The notes beneath the pieces are model-generated. The model saw only the letters and a program-made list of their open reading frames with translations. It did not search any database and was not told the DNA's origin. From an uncultured Clostridia bacterium (GTDB lineage: Bacteria > Bacillota > Clostridia > Oscillospirales > Ruminococcaceae), in assembly GCA_947383835.1 (NCBI GenBank), contig CANDEV010000012.1:16027-80026 (forward strand): a DNA stretch of 64,000 nt, written 5' to 3'. A program made the position numbers and the translations under genes. This document shows positions 25,102-32,561 of the stretch, one piece after another (within the stretch, counting starts at the first letter, position 1; every line of letters starts with the position of its first letter).

Positions 25102-26523
25102 TCACTTCTTTATCTTGAATTCAAACTTATCCTTGGGAGTTTCCGCAGGAACAGGCGCGGGATATTCTCCCGTAAAGCAGCCCTTGCAAAACTCGCAGCA
25201 TGAATTTTCCGCAAGCTTTCCCACAGCTTCAACGCTTAAATAGCCGAGACTGTCCGCGCCGATCTCCTTTGCGATTTCGGGGACGGTCATTTTGCAGGCG
25301 ATAAGATTTTCCTTGCTGTCAATATCCGTGCCGAAATAGCATGGACTTACAAACGGCGGACAGGAAATTCTCATGTGTATCTCTTTCGCCCCGGCCTCCC
25401 TTATCAGATTTACCGTTCTGCGGCAGGTAGTACCGCGGACAATGCTGTCGTCTATAAGCACTACGCGCTTGTCCTTAACAGTTTCCCTGATAACGTTCAG
25501 CTTTATACGCACCGAGTTTGTTCTCTCGGATTGGGTGGGCTGAATGAAGGTCCTGCCGATATATCTGTTCCTGATAAAGCCAACACCGTAGGGTATTCCC
25601 GAAGCGTTTGCAAAGCCCAAAGCTGCGTCCAGACCGCTGTCGGGGACGCCGATAACAACATCGGCATCAACGGGGTGCTCTTTCCAAAGATATTCACCCG
25701 CTTTCATGCGAGCCTGATGCACGCTTGAACCCTCCACAACCGAGTCGGGGCGGGCTATGTACACATACTCAAAAACGCAAATATGGGGCTTTTCGGAAAC
25801 GTGTGTCTTGATAGAACGCATACCGTTTTCGTCAATTACCACAACCTCGCCGGGACGAACGTCACGGACAAATTCCGCGCCTATGCTGTCAAAAGCGCAG
25901 GTCTCGGATGCTATAACGTAAGCCTCTCCAAGCCGTCCGATCGAAAGTGGACGGAAACCCACAGGGTCTCTTGCGGCGATAAGCTTTTTGGGAGACATTA
26001 CCACAAGAGAGTAAGCGCCCTTGATTTTTTCCATAGTCTTGACGACCGCTTCCTCAATTGAGGAGCAAACAAGACGCTGCTGTGTTATTGCGTAGGAAAT
26101 TACCTCCGTGTCGTTTGTGGTGTGGAATATTGCTCCCCCAAGCTCAAACTCACGCCGCAGCTCAAATGCATTGGTGAGATTTCCGTTATGAGCAAGAGCC
26201 ATAGGTCCTTTCATGTGGCGGACAACCAACGGCTGGGCATTTGAGCGGTTTGAGTTGCCCGTTGTGGAGTAGCGGACGTGTCCAACCGAAATATTGCCCT
26301 GACCGAGGTTTGCAAGGGTGTCCTTGTCAAAGACCTCATGAACAAGCCCCAAGTCCTTGTGATAGCTGAACACGCCGGAATCGTTCACCACAATCCCGCA
26401 GGATTCCTGTCCCCTGTGCTGCAAGGCGTACAAGCCGATATAAGTCTGCATGGCAACGTCCATGGTGTCCCTGCTGTAAATGGCAAAAACTCCGCATTCC
26501 TCGTGTATACCGTTTATACTCAT
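25102..26523 (-). CDS. purF: Amidophosphoribosyltransferase (PurF)
   Basis: Commits PRPP to purine synthesis using glutamine. 473 residues. MSINGIHEECGVFAIYS shows a short propeptide before the nucleophile Cys (residue 10), with the glutaminase signature ALQHRGQESCG. The PRPP loop is VLIDDSIVRGTTCRR. Cysteines in CVFEYVYIARPDS, ISCPPFVS and CEFCKGCFTGEYP fit the [4Fe-4S] cluster of Bacillus-type PurF. The ATG at 26523 is preferred over a TTG two codons earlier. It is followed by the small exported protein gene and purM, and preceded eight bases away by a purF paralogue. Confidence 0.95.
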   Translation of the reverse strand: MSINGIHEECGVFAIYSRDTMDVAMQTYIGLYALQHRGQESCGIVVNDSGVFSYHKDLGLVHEVFDKDTLANLGQGNISVGHVRYSTTGNSNRSNAQPLVVRHMKGPMALAHNGNLTNAFELRREFELGGAIFHTTNDTEVISYAITQQRLVCSSIEEAVVKTMEKIKGAYSLVVMSPKKLIAARDPVGFRPLSIGRLGEAYVIASETCAFDSIGAEFVRDVRPGEVVVIDENGMRSIKTHVSEKPHICVFEYVYIARPDSVVEGSSVHQARMKAGEYLWKEHPVDADVVIGVPDSGLDAALGFANASGIPYGVGFIRNRYIGRTFIQPTQSERTNSVRIKLNVIRETVKDKRVVLIDDSIVRGTTCRRTVNLIREAGAKEIHMRISCPPFVSPCYFGTDIDSKENLIACKMTVPEIAKEIGADSLGYLSVEAVGKLAENSCCEFCKGCFTGEYPAPVPAETPKDKFEFKIKK

Positions 26524-26530
26524 TGGCAAA

Positions 26531-27952
26531 TTATTCCTTTCCGTTCCAGCAGTAGCTGCAAAGCTTGCATTCGGGTAAGCCCACCGCTTTGACAGTACCC
26601 TCCAAGGACTGAAATTCCAGCGAGGTAAGCTTCAGTCTGCGGCAAATTTCGTCACGGAGCTTTCTTCCTCTTTCGGTTTTGGCGCTGCTGTACTCTTCGA
26701 TGTACTTAACGCCCTCTTCGCCCTCAAGCTCGTCTATGATTTTTCTTGCAATAAGGTCAAGCTCCGAGGTGCTCCGTGAAAAGTTTAAGTATTTGCAGCC
26801 GTACATGATAGGCGGACAGGCAGAACGCATATGGACTTCCTTTGCGCCGTTTGCGTAAAGAAATTCAACCGTCTCACGCATTTGAGTTCCGCGGACAATG
26901 CTGTCGTCCACAAAAAGCAGTTTTTTGCCGTCAATAAGCTCGTGGACGGGTATAAGCTTCATTTTAGCCACCTTGTTCCGCATAGCCTGACTTTGAGGCA
27001 TGAAGCTTCTGGGCCATGTTGGGGTGTATTTTACAAACGGTCTTGCAAAGGGTATTCCGCTTTTGTTTGCGTATCCTATCGCGTGGGGAATGCCCGAATC
27101 CGGTACGCCGCAAACATAATCCACGTCTGGCAGAGTGCCGTTTTTCATATCGGTTTCCGCCATGATCTCGCCGTTTCTGGTACGCATTGTCTCAACGGTC
27201 ACGCCCTCGTATATCGAGTTTGGATAACCGTAGTACGTCCATAAAAACGTGCATATGCTCATATCTTCACAGCCGGAGCTTAATGTCTCGCAGCTTTCCG
27301 GAGTGATCTTCACAATTTCCGAAGGCATAAGCTCGCGGTAGGTCTCATAACCAAGCTTCTGAAAAGCAAAGGACTCAAAGGAGAAGCACCAGCCGTCCTC
27401 GCGCTTTCCGATTATGATCGGCAGTCGTCCGCGCTTGTCTCTTGCCGCGATAATGCCGTCCTCGGTAAGAACAAGCATTGATACCGTTCCCTCGATCTTT
27501 TCCTGTGCATAGCGGATTCCTTCCACAAAGGAATCCTTTTGCGAAATGAGCGCGCCCACAAGTGAGCTGTCGTTTACCTTGCCGCTGCTCATTGCTTCAA
27601 AGCTTGCGAAGCAGCTGTCCAGTATTTCATTTCTCAGCTTGTCGGCGTTGTTTATTATGCCCACGGTGCAGACGGCATAAAGCCCAAGCTTTGACCGCAG
27701 CAGTATCGGCTGCGGGTCACTGTCGCTTATACAGCCTATGCAAAGCTTGCCCCGCATGGTTTCAACGTCCTTTTCAAATTTTGTCCTGAACGGTGAATTT
27801 TCAATGCTGTGAATATTTCTCTGAAAACCCATTTCCGGGTCATAAGCCGTCATGCCGCCTCGTCTTGTGCCGAGATGAGAGTGATAATCTGTACCGAAAA
27901 AAACGTCGCTTATGCAGTCGTTCATTGACGCTGCTCCAAAAAATCCGCCCAT
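26531..27952 (-). CDS. PurF paralogue lacking the N-terminal catalytic cysteine
   Basis: 473 residues, amidophosphoribosyltransferase family over its full length, but it begins MGGFFGAAS where glutamine amidotransferases need Cys after the initiator Met. It therefore cannot hydrolyse glutamine by the Ntn mechanism. The phosphoribosyltransferase half is intact (VCGVPDSGIPHAIGYA and PRPP loop LLFVDDSIVRGTQMRE), and cysteines equivalent to the iron-sulfur ligands are kept (ICTFLWTYYG, SACPPIMYG, ECKLCSYC). It lies eight bases upstream of true purF and is certainly co-transcribed. Possible roles: ammonia-dependent enzyme, regulatory partner of PurF, or a different PRPP-using reaction. Similar proteins starting MGGFFG occur in Clostridia by my recollection. 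Confidence 0.85.
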   Translation of the reverse strand: MGGFFGAASMNDCISDVFFGTDYHSHLGTRRGGMTAYDPEMGFQRNIHSIENSPFRTKFEKDVETMRGKLCIGCISDSDPQPILLRSKLGLYAVCTVGIINNADKLRNEILDSCFASFEAMSSGKVNDSSLVGALISQKDSFVEGIRYAQEKIEGTVSMLVLTEDGIIAARDKRGRLPIIIGKREDGWCFSFESFAFQKLGYETYRELMPSEIVKITPESCETLSSGCEDMSICTFLWTYYGYPNSIYEGVTVETMRTRNGEIMAETDMKNGTLPDVDYVCGVPDSGIPHAIGYANKSGIPFARPFVKYTPTWPRSFMPQSQAMRNKVAKMKLIPVHELIDGKKLLFVDDSIVRGTQMRETVEFLYANGAKEVHMRSACPPIMYGCKYLNFSRSTSELDLIARKIIDELEGEEGVKYIEEYSSAKTERGRKLRDEICRRLKLTSLEFQSLEGTVKAVGLPECKLCSYCWNGKE

Positions 27953-28152
27953 ATAAATTCCTTTCGCGCGGTCGCCGCGCCGCGTTGCTCTGCACCGCCG
28001 CGCAGTATTGCGACCCTATACTTTTCATTTCCCTTGTCAAGGGACGTTTTTAAACTCGCTGCCCGCCCCCCCTTGAGGGGCTTGACCTTGTTACATAATA
28101 TCAATATTTCGCATTGGGGTGTGACTTTCCTGCACTATGTGCAATCTGTGGC

Positions 28153-28869
28153 TCACTGCCCGAATATTCTTTTCATCATTTCCTGATAAGCTTCCTCTAC
28201 GCCGCCCATGTCTCTGCGGAAACGATCCTTGTCAAGCTTCTCATGGGTCTTGCTGTCCCAGAAGCGGCAGGTGTCGGGAGAAATTTCGTCCGCAAGAATG
28301 ATCTGACCGTGAAATCTGCCGAACTCAATTTTAAAGTCGATAAGGTCAATGCCGTGCTCCTTGAAGAATTTCAGCATGAAATCATTTACCGCAAATGCGT
28401 ATTTGGAAATGGTATCAATTTCCTCCTGCGTTGCAAGACCAAGTCCCAAAGCGTAGTAGTCGTTAATGAACGGGTCGCCCAGATCGTCGTTCTTGTAGCT
28501 GAATTCGAGGGTAGGCTGCTTCAGGGGAGTACCCTCCTCAATGCCAAGCTTTTTGGAAAAGCTGCCCGCTGCAACGTTTCTCACGATTACTTCAAGAGGG
28601 ACTATCTCAACCTTTTTAACAATAGTCTCGCGGTCGCTTATCTCCTCAACGAGGTGAGTGGGAACGCCCTCTTTTTCAAGGAGCTTGAACATATAGTTAG
28701 TCATCTTATTGTTGACAACGCCCTTGCCGCGGATAGTACCCTTTTTCTCGCCGTTGAAAGCGGTAGCATCATCCTTGTAGTCAACGATGACCATATCGGG
28801 ATCGTTTGTTGCGTAAACCTTTTTTGCCTTGCCCTCATAAAGCTGTTCCTTTTTCTCAATGTTTGCCAT
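28153..28869 (-). CDS. purC: SAICAR synthetase (PurC)
   Basis: Joins aspartate to CAIR with ATP, step seven of IMP synthesis. 238 residues, typical for the bacterial enzyme. It starts MANIEKKEQLYEGKAKKVYA, with the nucleotide-binding GKAKK, the signature LVEEISDRETIVKKVEIVPLEV in outline (VPLEVIVRN) and DLIDFKIEFGR. The ATG at 28869 has GGAGGAATT in front; five codons upstream (from GTG/ATG) are unneeded. A 200-base gap with a GC-rich imperfect palindrome separates it from the purF paralogue downstream. Confidence 0.95.
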   Translation of the reverse strand: MANIEKKEQLYEGKAKKVYATNDPDMVIVDYKDDATAFNGEKKGTIRGKGVVNNKMTNYMFKLLEKEGVPTHLVEEISDRETIVKKVEIVPLEVIVRNVAAGSFSKKLGIEEGTPLKQPTLEFSYKNDDLGDPFINDYYALGLGLATQEEIDTISKYAFAVNDFMLKFFKEHGIDLIDFKIEFGRFHGQIILADEISPDTCRFWDSKTHEKLDKDRFRRDMGGVEEAYQEMMKRIFGQ

Positions 28870-28896
28870 TTTAAATTCCTCCATAAAATTAATAAT

Positions 28897-29553
28897 TTAT
28901 TTTAAAATAATTTTTGCAATTTCACTCGGTTCGGACGCTATATAGTCCGCACCCGCTTCTTCAAGCTCCGGACGGCTGCCGTATCCGTAAAGCGCACCGA
29001 TCGAAGCAATTCCCACAGACTTTGCGCCCTCTATGTCGTAGAACCTGTCGCCTATCATTACAGCCTGTCCCAAATCGTCCTCGCCGCAAGCTGTAAGAGC
29101 GTTCCCTATAACAGCCGCCTTGCCCACGTCCGCACCATTGGCGGGAGCGCAGCATACGGCGGTAAAAAACTTTTTTATACCGAAGCTCTCCACTATCGGG
29201 ACGGAAAAACGTTCGGGCTTTGAGGTTGCAACCGCAAGCTGCATACCCTCTTCATACAGCCGCTTCAAAACGTCGTAAACACCGTCGTAAAGCGAATTTT
29301 CTGTTACACAGTACTCTTTGTAGCGTTCCCTATGCAGAGTGACCGTCTCCCTGACCTGCTCGGCGTTCATGCCGCAGAATTCCGCATAGGAATAATCAAG
29401 CGGCGGTCCGAGAAATTTTTTCAATACCGTTTCATCGGGTATCTCCCAATTCATTTTGTCAAGAGCATATCTTATGCAGTTCAGTATACCCGCGGACGAA
29501 TCGGTAAGAGTTCCGTCCAAGTCAAACAGAACCGTGCGAAAATTTTTACTCAT
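28897..29553 (-). CDS. HAD-family phosphatase, phosphoglycolate phosphatase-like
   Basis: 218 residues. Haloacid dehalogenase fold: motif I FDLDGTLTDSS (nucleophile Asp near residue 11), motif II VATSKP, motif III lysine before the GDRFYDIEGAKSVGI segment of motif IV. The cap domain is the small helical type of Gph/PpaX proteins. It may dephosphorylate phosphoglycolate or other small phosphates; the substrate is not determined by sequence. The ATG at 29553 lies five bases after the stop of the MazG-like gene. Confidence 0.88.
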   Translation of the reverse strand: MSKNFRTVLFDLDGTLTDSSAGILNCIRYALDKMNWEIPDETVLKKFLGPPLDYSYAEFCGMNAEQVRETVTLHRERYKEYCVTENSLYDGVYDVLKRLYEEGMQLAVATSKPERFSVPIVESFGIKKFFTAVCCAPANGADVGKAAVIGNALTACGEDDLGQAVMIGDRFYDIEGAKSVGIASIGALYGYGSRPELEEAGADYIASEPSEIAKIILK

Positions 29554-29558
29554 GGGAC

Positions 29559-29885
29559 TTACCACCTTGACATATTTTTTTCATGCTTTTTCAGATAAAC
29601 CTCTTTCAGCTCCTGCGGCGTGATAGAGTAACACAGCATTACGTCATTGAAGTACATCATAACGTCGCAAAGCTCCTCGATAAAATGGTCTCTGACCTCC
29701 TTGTCGCCAAGTATCGCTTCGCTGCTGTTCTTTTTGATGATGTCCCCGACCTCGCCAAGCTCCACATAAAGCCATAAGAGCATTCTTACCGCCTTTTCGG
29801 GATAAAGTCCGCCCCATTTATCCTTGTATTTTTCCTGCAATTCTTTCTGTATTTCCTGCATTTCGTTAAAGCCGAAATTATCCAT
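29559..29885 (-). CDS. MazG-type nucleotide pyrophosphohydrolase
   Basis: 108 residues of the all-alpha NTP pyrophosphatase superfamily. The metal-binding pattern is ELGEVGDIIKK (about 49-59) and EELCDVMMYFND (about 78-89), EExxE-like helices that bind Mg. The family removes pyrophosphate from (d)NTPs, often damaged ones. The ATG at 29885 is chosen because it begins MDNFGFNEMQ; a GTG four codons upstream overlaps the GGAG site. It is tightly linked to the HAD phosphatase gene, a combination consistent with nucleotide clean-up. Confidence 0.85.
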   Translation of the reverse strand: MDNFGFNEMQEIQKELQEKYKDKWGGLYPEKAVRMLLWLYVELGEVGDIIKKNSSEAILGDKEVRDHFIEELCDVMMYFNDVMLCYSITPQELKEVYLKKHEKNMSRW

Positions 29886-29910
29886 GGGAACTTTCACTCC
29901 TAAAGCTGTT

Positions 29911-30735
29911 TTATTTATTCTGTACCTTTTGAGAAATCATAATGTCCATGCAGTGCTTGTGAGGAATTCCGCCGCTGTTACAGTCAAATACGACCTCATC
30001 GCACCTGTGCAAAAGCCATTCGTCATAGTATCCGAAAAGTTCACCCGACAGCCATTTGAAATTCCTGCTGTCCTTGTCGGGCGGGGCAGGTATAAACGGC
30101 TTTTTCACAAACACATTCATTGCGTGTATGCCGCCCTCCGCAGTGTATTTTCGGTAATTCTCAAAAATTTTCTCCCGCAGCTCGTTGGGAATATAATGCA
30201 GCACCCCCGAACAGAAGATAACGTCAAATTCGCTTTCGAGACGGAAGTCCTTAACGTCCGCCTTGAAAAAGTTCACGTTGACCCTGTGTTTTTCGGCAAG
30301 CCGCTTCGCCTTGTCGATACCCGACTGGGTAATGTCAAAGGCGGACACTTTGTAGCCGTTTTTAGCAAAAAATACAGCGTCCTTGCCCTCGCCGCAGCCA
30401 ATGTCCAGTACTCTCAATGGCTTTGTTGGCGGGATAAGCTTCATCACCTCGAAGCACATTTCCGATGGCTTAACGCCCCAGTAGTACTCCTCGGTATCGT
30501 AGCGGCTCTCGTAATCGTTGATTATTTTCTGCTCCACCGCGTACCCCAAAAGTGAGTCGATACTGCACCCAAATGCCTTTGCGATAAGCGGCAAGGTTGC
30601 CACATCGGGCAGGGACGCGCCGTTCTCCCACTTTGAAACAGCTTGGAACGACACGTTGAGCCGTCCCGCAAGCTCCTCCTGTGTAAGACCTTTTTGCTTT
30701 CTAAGATTACAGATATTTTTGCCTATGGTATTCAT
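29911..30735 (-). CDS. XRE-type DNA-binding domain fused to SAM methyltransferase
   Basis: 274 residues with two parts. Residues 1-60 are a Cro/CI-type helix-turn-helix (NLRKQKGLTQEELAGRLNVSFQAVSKWENG). Residues about 85-235 are a methyltransferase of the TehB/Methyltransf_25 type: RVLDIGCGEGKDAVFFA, KVSAFDIT, DVIFCSGVLHYIP. The combination suggests that a small molecule or modification state is coupled to DNA binding; target and substrate are unknown. The ATG at 30735 has AAAGGAG seven bases before it, and has its own promoter (30757-30785), so it is an independent unit within the purine region. Confidence 0.85.
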   Translation of the reverse strand: MNTIGKNICNLRKQKGLTQEELAGRLNVSFQAVSKWENGASLPDVATLPLIAKAFGCSIDSLLGYAVEQKIINDYESRYDTEEYYWGVKPSEMCFEVMKLIPPTKPLRVLDIGCGEGKDAVFFAKNGYKVSAFDITQSGIDKAKRLAEKHRVNVNFFKADVKDFRLESEFDVIFCSGVLHYIPNELREKIFENYRKYTAEGGIHAMNVFVKKPFIPAPPDKDSRNFKWLSGELFGYYDEWLLHRCDEVVFDCNSGGIPHKHCMDIMISQKVQNK

Positions 30736-30756
30736 ATGACCACTCCTTTCAAGTAA

Positions 30757-30785
30757 AGTATAGCATATTGAAAAGACAGTCACAA
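30757..30785 (-). promoter_or_regulatory. Promoter of the XRE-methyltransferase gene
   Basis: Read on the minus strand: TTGTGA (30785-30780), a 17-base spacer and TATACT (30762-30757), followed within 25 bases by the ribosome binding site. Confidence 0.65.
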
Positions 30786-30830
30786 TAACCTGTTGCGACA
30801 AAAATCCGGCAAATTCAACTATCGGTTGAG

Positions 30831-31328
30831 CTATACTTCCTCAACCATTTTCTGTAACTTTTCGTCCTTTTCCTTAACGCCGTCTATCATGGTCTGCTTT
30901 GCGGCGGCAAGCTTGTCCGCGAGGGTATCGTCGGAAAGCGCAAGCATTTGAATTGCAAGTATAGCCGCGTTTTTCGCACCGTTTACCGCAACCGTTGCAA
31001 CGGGGATTCCCGATGGCATCTGGACAGTTGCAAGCAGCGCGTCAAGTCCCTCAAATGTGGACTTTATGGGGATACCGATAACGGGCAGGGTAGTGTGTCC
31101 CGCGATAACTCCCGCAAGGTGAGCAGCCATGCCCGCGGCGCAGATTATAACGCCGAAGCCGTTTTCCTTAGCCTTTGCAGCAAACTCCGCAGCAAGTTCG
31201 GGAGTACGGTGCGCCGAAATGACGTGCGCTTCAAAGGGTACTCCGTAGGACTTCAATTCCTTGACAGCGTCCTTTACGATTGGGAAATCGCTGTCGCTGC
31301 CCATGATAATAGCAACTTTTTTTGACAT
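30831..31328 (-). CDS. purE: N5-carboxyaminoimidazole ribonucleotide mutase (PurE)
   Basis: 165 residues, converts N5-CAIR to CAIR (class I) in step six of purine synthesis. VAIIMGSDSDFPIV and the active-site SAHRTPELA are conserved, followed by AAGMAAHLAGVIAGHTTLPVIG and MPSGIPVATVAV. The partner PurK is not in the window. The ATG at 31328 has GGAGG before it; an 18-codon upstream extension would run through the terminator of the RNA gene and is rejected. It lies 34 bases behind that terminator, so it is expressed by read-through or from a promoter not recognised. Confidence 0.94.
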   Translation of the reverse strand: MSKKVAIIMGSDSDFPIVKDAVKELKSYGVPFEAHVISAHRTPELAAEFAAKAKENGFGVIICAAGMAAHLAGVIAGHTTLPVIGIPIKSTFEGLDALLATVQMPSGIPVATVAVNGAKNAAILAIQMLALSDDTLADKLAAAKQTMIDGVKEKDEKLQKMVEEV

Positions 31329-31349
31329 AAAATACCTCCGCTGTGAATT

Positions 31350-31534
31350 TTTTAAAAACAAAAAGCTGTGAAAATTCATCACAGCTTAATTTTAGATACA
31401 CTTATTTTCGGGTACGGAAAAACTGCCGCAGCAAGAGTCAGACCCGTGAAGCAGCGAGGGGAAATATATTGAACAAGCCATAAGGCAGGAAAATATTGCC
31501 ATGACTGAACCCTCCGCCCAAATAAAAAACTTAC
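31350..31534 (-). ncRNA. ssrS: Probable 6S RNA
   Basis: A strong promoter is followed by about 170-180 non-coding bases and a terminator (AAGCTGTGA/TCACAGCTT hairpin, 31363-31387, then TTTTTGTTTTT). The two halves can pair over much of their length, e.g. ATTTGGG..CGG near the 5' side with CCGTACCCGAAAAT near the 3' side, leaving the middle partly unpaired, as in 6S RNA. Size and the place directly upstream of purE fit 6S RNA of Clostridia (location from memory). The detailed fold was not computed; an unrelated leader RNA of purE is the alternative. Confidence 0.6.
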
Positions 31535-31540
31535 CCTTTT

Positions 31541-31569
31541 ATTATACAGCATTTTTACCAAAACTTCAA
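31541..31569 (-). promoter_or_regulatory. Promoter of the probable 6S RNA
   Basis: Minus strand: TTGAAG (31569-31564), a 17-base spacer and TATAAT (31546-31541). The sequence AAAATGCTGTATAATAAAA around the -10 box recurs at the other candidate RNA promoter at 49.28 kb. Confidence 0.8.
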
Positions 31570-31617
31570 GTGTTTCGCAAAAAAAAATCAGAATTTATAA
31601 AAATTATCATTTACATC

Positions 31618-31645
31618 TTGCTTTTTTCAAAAAATATGTTAAAAT
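31618..31645 (+). promoter_or_regulatory. Probable promoter of the ferredoxin gene
   Basis: TTGCTT (31618-31623), a 16-base spacer and TAAAAT (31640-31645), 49 bases before the ferredoxin ATG. It is divergent from the RNA gene promoter. Confidence 0.6.
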
Positions 31646-31693
31646 AGATATAAGGAATAAGTTTTCCTAAAAAATATTTGGAGGTGCTTTCAA

Positions 31694-31864
31694 ATGGCAT
31701 ACAAAATTTCCGATGAGTGCATCAGCTGCGGCGCTTGCGCAGACGGATGTCCTGTAAACGCAATTTCCGAAGGTGACGGCAAATACGTTATCGACGCAGG
31801 AACCTGCATCGACTGCGGCGCTTGCGCTGACGCTTGCCCCGTATCTGCTCCTTCTGCTGAATAA
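31694..31864 (+). CDS. 2[4Fe-4S] clostridial-type ferredoxin
   Basis: A 56-residue ferredoxin starting MAYKISDECISCGACADGCP. Two CxxCxxCxxxCP motifs (CISCGACADGCP and CIDCGACADACP) bind two [4Fe-4S] clusters. It is the standard low-potential electron carrier of fermentative Clostridia, and the natural partner of pyruvate:ferredoxin oxidoreductase and of the bifurcating hydrogenase encoded at 54-59 kb. GGAGGTG stands eight bases before the ATG. It is monocistronic with its own promoter and terminator, as expected of a highly expressed gene. Confidence 0.95.
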   Translation: MAYKISDECISCGACADGCPVNAISEGDGKYVIDAGTCIDCGACADACPVSAPSAE

Positions 31865-31885
31865 TTGCAACAGAGTAAGCTACTT

Positions 31886-31912
31886 AAAAGCCTCCCTTTG
31901 CGGGGGCTTTTT
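31886..31912 (+). terminator. Terminator of the ferredoxin gene
   Basis: AAAGCCTCC, a short loop and GGGGGCTTTTT directly after the stop codon. Confidence 0.88.
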
Positions 31913-31991
31913 ACTTTTTGAACTATTTTCCGCATATTTTTTATGCACGTTCGCTAAATACTTCAAAATATAAAAAAATTCCGAAAAATTT

Positions 31992-32019
31992 TGTAACAAA
32001 AACCATTCTCATTCGTATT
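31992..32019 (+). promoter_or_regulatory. Candidate ECF-type (autoregulated) promoter
   Basis: TGTAAC (31992-31997), a 16-base spacer and CGTATT (32014-32019), 40 bases before the sigma gene. This matches the general -35 (AAC core) and -10 (CGTA) pattern recognised by SigW/SigM-like ECF factors. No ordinary sigma-A promoter is evident. Confidence 0.5.
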
Positions 32020-32058
32020 AGTTTATGAGTACTCAAAAAATTACGGGAGGTGAAAAAT

Positions 32059-32556
32059 ATGCGGTCGTCCGACTTCGACGAGCTGTACAGATTGTACGCG
32101 AAGTACATATACCGCTATCTGGCGGGACTTTCCTCCTCTGAGCAGCTTGCGGAGGAGCTTACCGCCGAGACCTTTTATCATGCGGTGAAAAACATAAACT
32201 CATACAGCAGCGAGTACAGCATGGCGGCGTGGCTGAAGTCCACAGCTAAAAATCTGTATATCGACTACCTGCGAAAAAAGGAGCGGCAGAACGTCCCCAT
32301 AGACGATATGGAGCTATCGGACGGTGCGGACGCGGTGCTTATACTTGAGGACAGGGAGCAGGCTTTGAACGTCCACAAGGCTTTGCACACCCTTGAGGAG
32401 CCGTATAAGGAGGTCTTTTCTCTGCGGATATTCGGGGAGCTTTCCTACAAGGAGATAGGCGGGCTTTTCGGGAAATCCGACGGTTGGGCGCGGACGGTTT
32501 TCTTTAGAGCGAAAGAAAAAATCATCACAAAATTAAACGAAAACGAACAGGAGTGA
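32059..32556 (+). CDS. ECF-type RNA polymerase sigma factor, pair 1
   Basis: 165 residues. Region 2 (FDELYRLYAKYIYRYL, AEELTAETFYHAV) binds core polymerase and the -10 element; region 4 (YKEVFSLRIFGELSYKEIGG) is the helix-turn-helix for the -35 element. Family role: alternative sigma responding to envelope or environmental stress. The ATG at 32059 follows GGGAGG; the in-frame GTG at 32050 overlaps that site. It is coupled to the anti-sigma gene, which starts six bases after its stop. A paralogous pair is at 39820-41806. Confidence 0.92.
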   Translation: MRSSDFDELYRLYAKYIYRYLAGLSSSEQLAEELTAETFYHAVKNINSYSSEYSMAAWLKSTAKNLYIDYLRKKERQNVPIDDMELSDGADAVLILEDREQALNVHKALHTLEEPYKEVFSLRIFGELSYKEIGGLFGKSDGWARTVFFRAKEKIITKLNENEQE

Positions 32557-32561
32557 TAACT

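Noticed and set aside
27970..28015. GC-rich imperfect palindrome between purC and the purF paralogue
   Set aside because: Pairing is broken and no T run follows; it is neither a clear terminator nor a second copy of any repeat in the window.
31329..31693. Purine riboswitch or PurR-type control upstream of purE
   Set aside because: The conserved three-way-junction core of the purine riboswitch is not present; the features fit a separate RNA gene better.
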